Shown: positions 42,527 through 51,930, counted from the first letter of the stretch. The stretch is DNA of 64,000 nucleotides from Christensenella sp. UBA2853 (GCA_002350845.1 DEFL01000027.1:94171-158170), one strand, 5' to 3'. The notes: generated from the letters alone by a model not told the origin. A program made the numbers and translations.

Positions 42527-43780
42527 ATGCCGTCATGGAACGAACTCCACCCCATGGGCACACTTTTCGGTGATCCTCTGCCCGGTGCACCGGCACTTGC
42601 ATCCCGCGGTTCCGTTACCGTCGGCGTCAGAACCCTGACGCTGGTTCATCCCGCTCAGGCGGATGTCCTCTCCGGGATGCAGGATGGACACTATCCCAGA
42701 TATGATCGTCCGCTGAAGGTGGATGTATGGTATCCGGCAAAAGCCGATAGTGCATGTCCGCATGCAGTCTATACAGATCATCTCGGGCGTGTCGACCTGG
42801 GAAACCTGGAGGCATATGCAATCCCCGGGCGCGCTTATCAGGACGCTGAGCCGGACAAGTCCTATGGTCCATGCCCGGTGATCGTGATTTCTCACGGCTA
42901 TCCCGGATCGCGCTATCTGCTTGTCAATCTTGCAGAGAACCTTTCCTCGAAGGGATATGTTGTGCTTTCAATCGGGCATACCGATAACACTTATGAGGAT
43001 TTTCCGAAGGTCGGCTCGCTTGAGAGCGCGCTCATTCATCGCTCTCTGGATCAGCGCTTCGTGATTTCCTGTCTCCCCCATCTGCAGGAAAATGGATTCC
43101 TTGAAGGCATGCTGCAGCCTGACAACGTTGGCCTGATCGGTTTCAGTATGGGCGGCTATGGGGCACTGCGGACAATCGGCGCGCGGATGAGCGCACAGGC
43201 ACTGACTTCCTTTGCTGCTTTTGCCGATGAACTGGAAGAAGCGCCTGACTTTAAAGGTCTCAAAACAGTCAAGGCAGCTGTTCTGTTCGCCCCTGCCACA
43301 TTCTGGTTTGATCCTGCTCTGTCTGAAAACATTGATCTTCCCACGCTGTGGCTCTGCGGGACAGCGGACCGCACAGTACACTATGATGCGGTCCGGGATT
43401 TCTGCCTCAAAGCGCAGCACTCCGAGCGCATTCTCGTCAGTTACGAGAGCTGCGGACATAACGTGGCCAACAACCCTGCGCCGGCCTGTGCCTGCAACAA
43501 GAGCTGGGAAATCTTCAAGCGCTGGTCGGATCCAGTGTGGGACACCTGCCGTCTGAACAATGCCAATGCACACTTTGTCACCGCTTTTATGGATCTGCAC
43601 CTGAAGGGAGAAGCTGAAAAAGCGTCCTACCTGGATGTGCCCGTTTCCCGCGGTGCTGAGGCTGTATTCTCCCTGGATGAGAAAGGAACCCCCACAGAGA
43701 AGCATACCTACTGGAAAGGTTTTGTGGACGGAACGGCTGCAGGAATCTGTCTGGAATCATTTCCTGCCGTGAAAGACTGA
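42527..43780 (+). CDS. Alpha/beta hydrolase (dienelactone/PAF-acetylhydrolase-like)
   Basis: A 417-residue cytoplasmic enzyme: VDVWYPAKAD near the front, oxyanion loop VIVISHGYPGSR, nucleophile GFSMGGYGALR, then LPTLWLCGTADRTVHYDAV (Asp candidate) and ESCGHNVANN (His candidate). It resembles the PAF-acetylhydrolase/dienelactone-hydrolase group. GGAGG lies 7 nt before the ATG. It is a single-gene unit between its own promoter and a bidirectional terminator. The substrate is unknown. Confidence 0.85.
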   Translation: MPSWNELHPMGTLFGDPLPGAPALASRGSVTVGVRTLTLVHPAQADVLSGMQDGHYPRYDRPLKVDVWYPAKADSACPHAVYTDHLGRVDLGNLEAYAIPGRAYQDAEPDKSYGPCPVIVISHGYPGSRYLLVNLAENLSSKGYVVLSIGHTDNTYEDFPKVGSLESALIHRSLDQRFVISCLPHLQENGFLEGMLQPDNVGLIGFSMGGYGALRTIGARMSAQALTSFAAFADELEEAPDFKGLKTVKAAVLFAPATFWFDPALSENIDLPTLWLCGTADRTVHYDAVRDFCLKAQHSERILVSYESCGHNVANNPAPACACNKSWEIFKRWSDPVWDTCRLNNANAHFVTAFMDLHLKGEAEKASYLDVPVSRGAEAVFSLDEKGTPTEKHTYWKGFVDGTAAGICLESFPAVKD

Positions 43781-43814
43781 GTCTCGGACTGCTCATACAC
43801 AACATTTTCAACGT

Positions 43815-43849
43815 AAAAGCAGGACAGATCATTGATCTGTCCTGCTTTT
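43815..43849. terminator. Bidirectional terminator
   Basis: A perfect 16-bp stem AAAAGCAGGACAGATC/GATCTGTCCTGCTTTT with a 3-nt loop between convergent genes. Confidence 0.93.
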
Positions 43850-43860
43850 GATATCCCGGC

Positions 43861-44322
43861 TTACACTTCATCAATGGATATTCCCTGCTCTTCCAGTGCC
43901 GCAAACTCCTCGGCAATGTACATCTGCAATGCATCCAGGGCATCCAGGATCTGGTCCGCGGCGATGTCCTCCGCGGTCATCAGCGCATGGATCTGCGAAA
44001 CCTTCTGCTTCATCTCCGCTTCGACTCTGGGGCCGAAGGTGGACTTTACCGGCGCATCCCCACCATCTTTAAAGAAGGATATCTGGTCCGGGATTCCGTT
44101 TCCGTCATGGTCAATCAGATAAAAATTGAATTCCCCGTTCCCCGTCAGATCCACAGCCAGAGCGTCGCTGTCACCATCCTGATTCAGGTCAAACAGGGCG
44201 ATATCCGGCATGTGATCTCCGTCCAGGTCAAGCAGAACGCTGTGCCTTCCGGACCGAATCAGCATTCTGGACAGTTTCTGGTCTTCCTGAATGGATGTCT
44301 TGAGTTTTCTGATCGTACCCAT
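43861..44322 (-). CDS. Cytoplasmic Asp-rich (calcium-loop-like) protein, unknown function
   Basis: A 153-residue protein without signal peptide or membrane helix. Residues ~30-85 contain four short Asp/Asn-rich repeats in a row (LDLDGDHMPDIALF, DLNQDGDSDALAV, DLTGNGEFNFYLI, DHDGNGIPDQISFF), like the calcium-binding loops of thrombospondin-3/EF-hand or FG-GAP proteins. The C-terminal 60 residues are helical (VSQIHALMTAEDIAADQILDALDALQMYIAEEFAAL). I do not recognise a named family. Such repeats are usually extracellular, so their presence in a protein with no export signal is odd. The start at 44322 has only a modest ribosome site. Confidence 0.75.
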   Translation of the reverse strand: MGTIRKLKTSIQEDQKLSRMLIRSGRHSVLLDLDGDHMPDIALFDLNQDGDSDALAVDLTGNGEFNFYLIDHDGNGIPDQISFFKDGGDAPVKSTFGPRVEAEMKQKVSQIHALMTAEDIAADQILDALDALQMYIAEEFAALEEQGISIDEV

Positions 44323-44465
44323 AGATCCATGCCTCCCAGCCTTCTAAGGAACAGACTGCGTTGTTCCCCCTGATGAGAATATAAGTGGTACTGTTCATTA
44401 GCATACACCGTTCCAATCTTTTTGTCCATGCCATTCAGCTTCCAGTCTTCGTTTTCTCTCTGCAT

Positions 44466-44496
44466 TAAAAAACTGCAGTCCCAAACGGACTGCAGT
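44466..44496 (-). terminator. Terminator of MFS transporter gene
   Basis: ACTGCAGTCC-N5-GGACTGCAGT followed on the minus strand by TTTTTT, just after the stop at 44511. Confidence 0.92.
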
Positions 44497-44510
44497 GTGC
44501 GAATACAGGG

Positions 44511-45896
44511 TTATTTCCGGAGTCTCTTTCGGTGAAGACCCGTAAAAACAGTTGGAACACGGAGCTGGATTTTTCCATTTTCCCCGCCGTCCGTAATGCG
44601 CGGCACAAGGAGAATGACGATGGAGAATCGCAGAATGGTGGATAGTGTGATCAGCGCTTTGTACCGGTCAAAGCTTCCTGTGAACCAGCCCATGGAACCC
44701 ATTGTTTCCAGAAGTGCACCACCGGCCATGCTGCCCAGTGCCGTTCCTGCCAGACAGGTCACACAGGAAAAGAATGCGATATAGGATGCCTTCCCTTTTT
44801 CAGGGGCCAGTGAAAGCTGCAGGCTGTTCGCCGCCAGGTTGCTTCCGCACCAGAAGGCAGCACCGATCAGGTTTCTGAGCATGACCGGCCAGATATTTCC
44901 GGGCGTGGAGAAGAGATAAAACGCATTGCTCAGGGAGGCTGCCAGGGCAGCCACCAGCATGACCGTCCGGCCGCCACTTTTATCCAGCACAGCACCCCAC
45001 CTGCGCATGACCAGCAGCGTGCCCACAGACGCTGCCACTGTGCCAAATACGGTCATCTGTGTAAAATTCAGTCCCATTTCATTCATGGAATAGCGGCTCA
45101 GATACGGCTCACACAGATTGGTGGTGAAACACCACGCCGTCCACATCACCGTAAAGCGCATAAAGGACTGATCCTTTACAATGTCACGCATCATTTCACC
45201 GAAAGCCAGGCGCTGCGGCGGTGTAGTATAGACTTCTTCGCAGAATCCGAAGCAAATCATGTCCGCCATGCCAATCAGGCCGCCGATGATAAAGATTATC
45301 ACGTACCTGTTCTCCGGTGGCAGGGTGTCCAGGAGCCTGGCTGTCAGAAGTCCAAAGCCCAGGTTAAAGCATGCAATGATGGTATCGCGCAGTGAAAACC
45401 ATCTTCCCCGGATCCGCACCGGAGCCAGGTCTGAGAACCATGGAAACCAGCAGACCTGAATGGAGGCCCCGCAGCATGAGGAAACCCCAAGAAGGAAAAT
45501 GAGCGTCCAGATCTGCAGCCACCCGGGTTCAGTCGGCACAACCAGAGGAATCAGTCCAAACAGCAGCCAGAGAAATCTCGAAAACAGGCCGTATGTCAGA
45601 ATGTATTTTTTCCTATGATGCGTCCTGCTGACCATCATGGAAAAAGGGATCTGCAGAAGCGTTGCGATCTGTGGAATGCCGTTGATGACACCGAAAGCAA
45701 AATCTCCTGCGTGCAGCTCATTGGCCAGACCGACCATGGCGGTTGTCCCGCCGCCGCAGATCACGCCAAACATGCTGCCACAAAGGTTGCCGAGAAGCAT
45801 CAGATTCAGGCTGCGCCGCACCGCGCGGGCGAGCCCCGCTTCTGCATATACAGAAGTCATGGGAAAATGCCATCGTATTCCGGCTAGTCTTTTCAT
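44511..45896 (-). CDS. MFS transporter
   Basis: A 461-residue protein with about twelve hydrophobic helices and MFS-type spacing: LLGNLCGSMFGVICGGGTTAMVGLANEL, MMVSRTHHRKKYILTYGLFSR (loop 2-3), then a long central loop (CEEVYTTPPQRLAFGEMM) and a second half starting FMRFTVMWTAWCFTTNLCEPYL. The general form resembles sugar/cation symporter-like or unclassified clostridial MFS carriers. The substrate cannot be told. It has its own promoter and terminator, so it is a single-gene unit. Confidence 0.88.
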   Translation of the reverse strand: MKRLAGIRWHFPMTSVYAEAGLARAVRRSLNLMLLGNLCGSMFGVICGGGTTAMVGLANELHAGDFAFGVINGIPQIATLLQIPFSMMVSRTHHRKKYILTYGLFSRFLWLLFGLIPLVVPTEPGWLQIWTLIFLLGVSSCCGASIQVCWFPWFSDLAPVRIRGRWFSLRDTIIACFNLGFGLLTARLLDTLPPENRYVIIFIIGGLIGMADMICFGFCEEVYTTPPQRLAFGEMMRDIVKDQSFMRFTVMWTAWCFTTNLCEPYLSRYSMNEMGLNFTQMTVFGTVAASVGTLLVMRRWGAVLDKSGGRTVMLVAALAASLSNAFYLFSTPGNIWPVMLRNLIGAAFWCGSNLAANSLQLSLAPEKGKASYIAFFSCVTCLAGTALGSMAGGALLETMGSMGWFTGSFDRYKALITLSTILRFSIVILLVPRITDGGENGKIQLRVPTVFTGLHRKRLRK

Positions 45897-45940
45897 TTTC
45901 TGACAACCTTTCCATCATTGGGGAAACAGAAAACGCCGCC

Positions 45941-45969
45941 ATTATACAGAGGTATGGTTCCCGCGTCAA
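45941..45969 (-). promoter_or_regulatory. Promoter of MFS transporter gene
   Basis: TTGACG (45969-45964), 17 nt, TATAAT (45946-45941) on the minus strand. Confidence 0.85.
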
Positions 45970-46022
45970 TGATCAGAGAATGCTCTGTCATCATTTTCTC
46001 ATTCCATCCTGCAGTCTTCTCC

Positions 46023-46059
46023 AAAAAAGACTCCGGAACATGGCGTCCCGAAGTCTTTT
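46023..46059. terminator. Terminator after second aldo/keto reductase
   Basis: An imperfect stem AAAAAAGACTCCGGAA.../...TCCCGAAGTCTTTTTT with long A and T flanks lies just after the reductase stop (minus strand); it can act in both directions. Confidence 0.8.
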
Positions 46060-46066
46060 TTTGATC

Positions 46067-47191
46067 TTATGCTTCACATGCAGCACGGATTTCCTGGAGA
46101 TAGGTGACGATCGGAAGATGCTGCGGGCATGCACGTTCACATTTACGGCAGGCAATGCAGCGGGAGGCATCCGCCTGTTTCTCGACAATCTTCGCATACC
46201 CGGCCTTAAAGCTGCCGCCTTCACGAAGGAGGGACTGATCATATCCCCTGAAAATATCCGGAATCGTAATCCCCTTCGGGCACGGCTGGCAGTATGCGCA
46301 GCCTGTGCACTTCGTCTTCATGCGGCTGAGGTATGTCTGCTTGATGTCCTTGTACAGCTGTTTTTCTTCATCCGACACCGCATCACGGGAAGCTTTGTCA
46401 AAAATAGCCAGATTATCCTCAACCTGCGCCATATCACTCATGCCGGAAAGGATTGTGATCACTTCAGGCATCGTATAGAGATAGCGGAAGGCCCATTCCA
46501 CTGGCGTGCGCTTTTCCGGATAAGCGGCATATTTTTCACGCACATCGGCCGGCGGCTGTGCAAGGAGACCGCCTCTGAGCGGTTCCATGATCACAACGCC
46601 GATGCCCAGGCGTCCGGCTTCCTGAATTCCCTTGACACACGCCTGATTCTCATCATCAAGGATGTTCATCTGCACCTGGCACATTTTCCAGTCATAATCA
46701 TGGAGAATCTCATCAAAGGCAGGATAGTCATCATGGAAAGAGAAGGAAGGATAACGGATTTTGCCCTCACGGAGAGCCTGGTCAAAGAACTCCTGATATC
46801 CAAGTTCTTTCATCTGATGATATCTGTCTTTGCCCAGTGCATGCAGAAGATAGAAATCCACATGGTCTGTCTGCAGCTTTTCGAGCTGCTCATCCAGAAT
46901 GCGCATCATGTCCTCATGCGTCTTCACTTGCCAGCAGGGAAGCTTTGTCGCCAGAATCACTTTTTCACGGTAACCGTCCTGCAGTGCCTTTCCAACAACA
47001 CGTTCGCTTTCTCCACCATGATACGGATACGCTGTATCAATATAACGGACACCGCGGTCAATCCCTTTTCGAATCATGGAAATGGCCAGTTCCTCATTGA
47101 TCGCACCATTCTCAAGTGTCGGCAGACGCATGCATCCGAATCCCAATGCGGATGACTCTCTGTCAATCGTCGGAAAAACTGTCTTCAGCAT
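46067..47191 (-). CDS. Aldo/keto reductase with C-terminal ferredoxin domain (second copy)
   Basis: The 374-residue protein has the AKR barrel (FGCMRLPT, Asp/Tyr in RYIDTAYPYHGGE, Lys in LATKLPC, His in YLLHALGK) and a C-terminal Fe-S region with CTGCAYCQPCP (CX2CX2CX2C) and CIACRKCERACP (CX2CX2CX3C). It has the same architecture as the protein at 4.9-6.0 kb but is clearly diverged, and the first cluster is one residue shorter. The start at 47191 follows AGGGGG by 8 nt; the ATG at 47215 precedes that site. The substrate is unknown; the class is common in anaerobes. Confidence 0.92.
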   Translation of the reverse strand: MLKTVFPTIDRESSALGFGCMRLPTLENGAINEELAISMIRKGIDRGVRYIDTAYPYHGGESERVVGKALQDGYREKVILATKLPCWQVKTHEDMMRILDEQLEKLQTDHVDFYLLHALGKDRYHQMKELGYQEFFDQALREGKIRYPSFSFHDDYPAFDEILHDYDWKMCQVQMNILDDENQACVKGIQEAGRLGIGVVIMEPLRGGLLAQPPADVREKYAAYPEKRTPVEWAFRYLYTMPEVITILSGMSDMAQVEDNLAIFDKASRDAVSDEEKQLYKDIKQTYLSRMKTKCTGCAYCQPCPKGITIPDIFRGYDQSLLREGGSFKAGYAKIVEKQADASRCIACRKCERACPQHLPIVTYLQEIRAACEA

Positions 47192-47228
47192 CCTGAGTAC
47201 CCCCTTGATTTTCATCTGGAAAGTCGCT

Positions 47229-47276
47229 TTCGGTAAAACCGAATCAGATTATAGAAAAGCAGTAAATAAAAATCAA
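47229..47276 (-). promoter_or_regulatory. Promoter of second aldo/keto reductase, with small dyad
   Basis: TTGATT (47276-47271), 17 nt, TATAAT (47253-47248) on the minus strand. A dyad TTCGGT-AAA-ACCGAA (47229-47243) sits right at the predicted transcript start. Confidence 0.75.
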
Positions 47277-47501
47277 TATGTGAGAAACAACTACCAAATA
47301 CTTATTTTTTACTCTTTGCTGCACGAACTCCATCTGGATAGGATTCACATGTTCACCAAAGGAAACCCGGAGTGTCACACAGGCCTTTGACGGGAGAAGG
47401 CACTGGTCAAACCGTGTTGTTTGGTGTATACTCGAATTTGTCGGAATTTATCATCCGGTCCCTGCTTCATGCATCAGGGGGCCGCCGCTTCGGAGGATTG
47501 C
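47277..47501 (+). other. Upstream region of lon
   Basis: No gene is seen. A weak promoter candidate for lon has TATACT at 47427-47432 with TGGTCA (47404-47409) 17 nt upstream. A single GGTCAAA heptamer (47405-47411) overlaps that -35 and recalls half of a CtsR heat-shock operator, but the second half is missing. Confidence 0.4.
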
Positions 47502-49844
47502 ATGCCCGAAAAGAAAGCAACCACACATAGTCTTCCACTGATTCCGCTCCGTGGAATGATGCTGTTTCCTCAAATGACCATTACATTGGATATTGCGCGC
47601 ACCCGTTCCCTCGCCTCACTCGACAAGGCCATGCACGGCGATCAGCGCGCAGTATTTGTTGCCCAGAAAGATCCGGACTGTGATAGTCCGGTGCTCAGAG
47701 ATCTGTACACAGTCGGCACCATTGCCGTCATCAAGCACGTCATGACCCTGCCGGGCGAGATGCTGCGCATCATGGTTGAAGGCATATCCAGAGCCAAAAT
47801 CGTGAGGCTGAAAGATGACGATGCCGCCATTCTTGCTGACCTGCGTCCGGTTTCTTCCCGCACGCAGGAATCGCTCGAGATGAGCGCGCTGCTCAGGGCC
47901 TGTCAGGATACCCTCAAAGAGATCGGCAATCTCACCCATCGTTTGTCCGGCGATGTTCTGGATTCCATTCTGTCCATTCAGGACCCCGGCCGCTTTGCTG
48001 ACATCTGTGCCTCCAATATTTTCCCGAACCTTGATGACCGAATGGATATCCTCTTGGCCTGCCCGGTCTATGAACGCCTGGAGAAACTTCTCGAAAAGCT
48101 GATGAAGACGCTTGAGCTCGAGAAGCTTGAGATGGAGCTCACCTCCAAAACACACGCTGCCATGGAAAAAAGTCAGCGGGAATACTATCTGCGTGAACAG
48201 ATCAAGGCAGCACAGTCTGAACTGGGCGATACTGACCTCACCGATGCAGATGAGCTTCGACGCCGTCTGAAAGAAACGCCGCTCAATGATGAAGCACGCG
48301 AAAAATGCGAAAAAGAGATCGAACGGCTCTCCCGGATGACACCCGGAACCCCTGAGATCACGACAAGCCTGACCTATATTGAGTGGATTCTGGACATGCC
48401 CTGGGGAAAATGTACAGAGGATAATCTGGACATCACCCGTGCCCGCTCCGTGCTCGACGATGATCACTATGGTCTGGAAAAAGTCAAGGAGCGCATTATT
48501 GAATATCTGGCGGTCCTGCAGGTGAAAAAGGATATGAAAGGTCCTATTCTCTGCTTTGTCGGCCCTCCCGGTGTCGGCAAGACCAGCATTGTGCGCGCCA
48601 TCGCCAAGGCGGTCGGACGCAAATTTGTTCAGATGTCCCTGGGCGGCATCCGTGATGAAGCCGAAATCCGCGGTCACAGAAGAACCTATGTCGGTTCGAT
48701 CCCGGGACGCATCATCTCCGGTATCAAGCAGGCCGGCGTGATCAATCCGGTCTTCCTGTTCGATGAGATTGACAAGATGGCATCCGATACCCGGGGAGAT
48801 CCTGCATCGGCTATGCTCGAAGTCCTTGACAGCGAACAGAACATGGCTTTCCGCGATCACTACATGGAAATCCCGTTCGACCTGAGCAAGGTCATGTTCA
48901 TTACCACGGCCAATTCTGCAGACACCATTCCCGGTCCGCTCTATGACCGCATGGAAATCATTGAGGTCCCGTCCTATACCGAGGAAGAAAAGCTGCATAT
49001 CGCCTGCAAGCACCTGCTGCCCAAGCAGGCGAAGGCACACGGCATTGAACCCGAATCCATCCAGATGACCGAGGATGTCATGCGCTATCTGATCGAAGGG
49101 TATACGCGTGAAGCCGGTGTCCGCTCCCTTGAGCGCGTCATCGCCAAGGTCGTAAGAAAAAGCGTGGTGGACATGCTCGATACCGGCACGCATTCTGTCA
49201 GCGTGACGCCGGATGTGCTTCACAACTATCTGGGTGCTGTCCGCTTTACCCGGGAAATGCCGGAAAAGGAGCCCCGTGTGGGCATTGTCACCGGTCTCGC
49301 CTATACATCGGTGGGCGGTGAAACCCTGGAAGTCGAGTGCACCGTCATGCCCGGCAAGGGTGTCCTGAAACTGACCGGCATGCTGGGCGATGTCATGAAG
49401 GAATCGGCGGAAGCCGCCTTCAGCTGGGTTCGTGCCCACTCCGAAGACCTTGGGCTTGAGAAGCATTTCTACAATGAATGTGATGTGCATATCCATGTGC
49501 CCGAAGGCGCCGTCCAGAAAGACGGTCCGTCTGCCGGCGTAACCCTGACCACCGCCCTGACCTCTGCTTTCACCGGCATTCCCGTGCGTCAGGATGTCGC
49601 CATGACCGGCGAAATCACCCTCCGCGGCCGTGTTCTGCCCATCGGCGGGCTGAAAGAAAAAACAATGGCGGCCTACCGTGCCGGCACACGTGTCCTTGTG
49701 ATTCCCAAGGAAAACGTCAAGGACCTGGAAGAAATTCCTTCCCATGTGCTCAGTCAGTTCCGCATCGTTGCGGCCGAACAGATTGAAGAAGTTCTTCAGG
49801 AGGCTCTGGTCCGTCTCCCCGAGCATCTCAAGGTGAAACAATAA
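47502..49844 (+). CDS. lon: ATP-dependent protease Lon
   Basis: A 780-residue protein with the Lon N-domain (SLPLIPLRGMMLFPQMTITLDIARTRSL), a coiled-coil middle (KSQREYYLREQIKAAQSELG), AAA+ module with Walker A CFVGPPGVGKTS and Walker B NPVFLFDEIDKM, and the protease domain with the Ser-Lys dyad in KDGPSAGVTLT and GGLKEKTMAA. It degrades misfolded and regulatory proteins in the cytoplasm. The start at 47502 follows GGAGG by 5 nt; the frame is open further upstream but without a site. engB follows after 9 nt, the usual lon-engB pair. Confidence 0.97.
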   Translation: MPEKKATTHSLPLIPLRGMMLFPQMTITLDIARTRSLASLDKAMHGDQRAVFVAQKDPDCDSPVLRDLYTVGTIAVIKHVMTLPGEMLRIMVEGISRAKIVRLKDDDAAILADLRPVSSRTQESLEMSALLRACQDTLKEIGNLTHRLSGDVLDSILSIQDPGRFADICASNIFPNLDDRMDILLACPVYERLEKLLEKLMKTLELEKLEMELTSKTHAAMEKSQREYYLREQIKAAQSELGDTDLTDADELRRRLKETPLNDEAREKCEKEIERLSRMTPGTPEITTSLTYIEWILDMPWGKCTEDNLDITRARSVLDDDHYGLEKVKERIIEYLAVLQVKKDMKGPILCFVGPPGVGKTSIVRAIAKAVGRKFVQMSLGGIRDEAEIRGHRRTYVGSIPGRIISGIKQAGVINPVFLFDEIDKMASDTRGDPASAMLEVLDSEQNMAFRDHYMEIPFDLSKVMFITTANSADTIPGPLYDRMEIIEVPSYTEEEKLHIACKHLLPKQAKAHGIEPESIQMTEDVMRYLIEGYTREAGVRSLERVIAKVVRKSVVDMLDTGTHSVSVTPDVLHNYLGAVRFTREMPEKEPRVGIVTGLAYTSVGGETLEVECTVMPGKGVLKLTGMLGDVMKESAEAAFSWVRAHSEDLGLEKHFYNECDVHIHVPEGAVQKDGPSAGVTLTTALTSAFTGIPVRQDVAMTGEITLRGRVLPIGGLKEKTMAAYRAGTRVLVIPKENVKDLEEIPSHVLSQFRIVAAEQIEEVLQEALVRLPEHLKVKQ

Positions 49845-49853
49845 GGAGATACC

Positions 49854-50501
49854 ATGGAAATCAAACGCGCCGATTTTGTCACTTCCCTGCCTGCCTATCG
49901 CGATTTTCCGGGGCGTGGTCTTCCGCAGATCGCGATTGTCGGAAAGAGCAATGTTGGAAAAAGCAGCCTGATCAATCGCCTCACCTGCCGCAATAAGCTG
50001 GCAAGAACCAGTGCCACCCCGGGAAAGACACGGCTGATCAATGTCTTTCTGATCAACGAGCAGTTTCATCTCATCGACCTGCCCGGCTATGGATTTGCCA
50101 AGGTCGACAAGCAGGAAAAAGCCCGCTGGGGAAAAATGATGCAGGACTATTTTGAGGCTTCCGATGAGCTTCTTCATGTCTTCTGCCTCGTGGACATCCG
50201 GCATGACCCCACTGCTGACGATATCCAGATGAACACCTTCCTTCGCCAGATGGGGATCCCATTCACTGTCATTGCGACCAAGTGTGATAAGATCAGCCGC
50301 GGTGCACGTCAGAAGCAGCTCGCCCCAATCTGCAGAGCCCTGCTCGTGCAGCCCTGGCAGATCATCTGTTTCTCCAGCGAAGACGGTACAGGCCGTGATC
50401 AGATTCTGGAAGAAATCGATAAAGTACTCACACCCGAAGAAGAGCCAGAAGACATCCAGGATGCTTCGGACCTGTCCGATGAACCTGAGACCGTGCAGTG
50501 A
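49854..50501 (+). CDS. engB: Ribosome-assembly GTPase EngB/YsxC
   Basis: A 215-residue TRAFAC GTPase: G1 IVGKSNVGKSSLINRL, G2 TSATPGKT, G3 LIDLPGYGFA, G4 ATKCDK. It is needed for 50S assembly. AAGGAG lies before the ATG. The acidic tail after residue ~185 (EEEPEDIQDASDLSDEPE) is longer than usual. Confidence 0.96.
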   Translation: MEIKRADFVTSLPAYRDFPGRGLPQIAIVGKSNVGKSSLINRLTCRNKLARTSATPGKTRLINVFLINEQFHLIDLPGYGFAKVDKQEKARWGKMMQDYFEASDELLHVFCLVDIRHDPTADDIQMNTFLRQMGIPFTVIATKCDKISRGARQKQLAPICRALLVQPWQIICFSSEDGTGRDQILEEIDKVLTPEEEPEDIQDASDLSDEPETVQ

Positions 50502-50542
50502 TTCCTGTACGGAAGCCGATCTTCACTTGCTCATTCCCACAG

Positions 50543-50587
50543 AAAAAGCCTTCCGCATCACTTCAGATGCCGGAAGGCCTTTTCTTT
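50543..50587. terminator. Terminator between convergent engB and polymer gene
   Basis: AAAAGCCTTCCG-CAT...ATG-CCGGAAGGCCTTTT with one or two bulges and a T-rich end; it may serve both strands. Confidence 0.75.
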
Positions 50588-51851
50588 ATGCTTTTTTCGA
50601 AGAAGGATCATCCTTCTTTTCGTCTTTCACAGTGCTGAGTCTGTCCAGTGTCTCCATCAGATAATCCACGGTCTTCTCTGCACCTGCCCCGATATGGCAC
50701 CAGGTTTCACGCCTTGCCTGATCGCGGGCCTCCTGGTACGCGGGATTTTCGATGCATTGGTCGATGATCTCTTTCAGTTCAGGAAGTGACTGTTCTGAGA
50801 TATGCATGCCCAGTTTGGGCAGGATTTCAAAGGTCCAGAGCTCTTCATTGAGCCACCATGCATCATACGGTCCCTTGTCAAAGGAGGTATCTGCATACAG
50901 AACCGGTTTGTCAAACACGAGCGTAAAGTCGAAAATCACACCCGAGAAATCAGAAATCAGAATATCTGAGCGCGACAGCACGTCAAAATTGTCATTATCC
51001 CTGTTCCACTCAAGCTGATCGCTGTCCGGATAAGCCGCCTTCAGCGTATCCAGCATCTCTTTTTCAGAGGTATAGGACTGCGGATGCGGGCGGATAATGA
51101 TATGGTATCCTGTTTTGAGCAGTGCATCCAGTATGGCCGTTCCATACCGTTTCAGAATGCCGCTGTCTCCCCAGGACGGAGCGAGAAGAACGGTCCGCAT
51201 GCTTCCCTGTTGCTTGGCCGGGGCGGCGTCCAGTCTCTTTTTCATTTCATCCATATAGGGAATGCCAACCAGCTTCAGTTCCTTCTCCGGCAGTCCCCGC
51301 AGCTTTTCAAGCTTTCGAACCTGCTCCACCTGATACTCACCCGAGAGCAGAATGGCGTCATAGTAGTCAATGCCAAACATGCGGTAGAGTGTAATATCAT
51401 TGGGAGCGTGAGGAATGTGAACATACCATGACACATCCCTGGATCTCTTCCACTGATACACATCCAGGCTGGGTGTTGTGGAAAGCATGACCCTGGCGCG
51501 CAGGAAATTCAGTCTGGCAAACGCACTGTTGCCTTCCCCGATGTATTCCGCATGAATATGCTGATAGTTGCGCTGGAAAACCGGATCATCCTGTGATTCA
51601 GACAGATACAGTGTCGGCTGCCCTCTTTTTTCCAGTTCGTCGCAGATCGGTGCAAAGGTCGTCCAGTACCGCTTATGGTCCGAAAAGATGACCAGCGGCG
51701 TTGCCTGTGCATGTTCCGCCTTCCTGTCCCTTCGGATCAGCGATCCGATCTTCAGTTTGAGATTTCTGAGCAGATATACCAGTGAACCCAGTACAGCAAT
51801 CAGAATCGTAAACAGCATGCTCCCCGTACCGGGATCGATATAAAAACGCAT
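50586..51851 (-). CDS. CDP-glycerol glycerophosphotransferase-family enzyme
   Basis: The 421-residue protein has a short N-terminal membrane helix (GSMLFTILIAVLGSLVYLLRNL) and a GT-B-like CDP-glycerophosphotransferase domain: WYVHIPHAPNDITLYRMFGIDYYD, TVLLAPSWGDSGILKRYG, IIRPHPQSY and SDILISDFSGVIFDFTLVFDKPVLYAD. The HxP and SDxSS/G-type motifs match TagB/TagF-type enzymes that add glycerol-phosphate (or ribitol-phosphate) units to wall polymers. It lies 79 nt downstream of the YidC-phosphatase-fold gene on the same strand and is closed by the terminator at 50543, so the two form an operon. Which polyol phosphate is used cannot be told. Confidence 0.88.
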   Translation of the reverse strand: MRFYIDPGTGSMLFTILIAVLGSLVYLLRNLKLKIGSLIRRDRKAEHAQATPLVIFSDHKRYWTTFAPICDELEKRGQPTLYLSESQDDPVFQRNYQHIHAEYIGEGNSAFARLNFLRARVMLSTTPSLDVYQWKRSRDVSWYVHIPHAPNDITLYRMFGIDYYDAILLSGEYQVEQVRKLEKLRGLPEKELKLVGIPYMDEMKKRLDAAPAKQQGSMRTVLLAPSWGDSGILKRYGTAILDALLKTGYHIIIRPHPQSYTSEKEMLDTLKAAYPDSDQLEWNRDNDNFDVLSRSDILISDFSGVIFDFTLVFDKPVLYADTSFDKGPYDAWWLNEELWTFEILPKLGMHISEQSLPELKEIIDQCIENPAYQEARDQARRETWCHIGAGAEKTVDYLMETLDRLSTVKDEKKDDPSSKKA

Positions 51852-51930
51852 TCCCTTTTCCCTCCAGATTCAGCCGAGACACTGCAGGATGACCTGCACT
51901 CAGCCAGGTGAACCTTGCTTATTCATCATC

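Noticed and set aside
47386..47411. CtsR-type heat-shock operator before lon
   Set aside because: Only one GGTCAAA heptamer is present, plus an inverted TTTGAC 14 nt away; the tandem heptamer arrangement is missing.
47616..50204. 862-codon open frame antisense to lon
   Set aside because: It has no ribosome site or family resemblance and mirrors lon and engB; it arises from the GC pattern of the sense codons.
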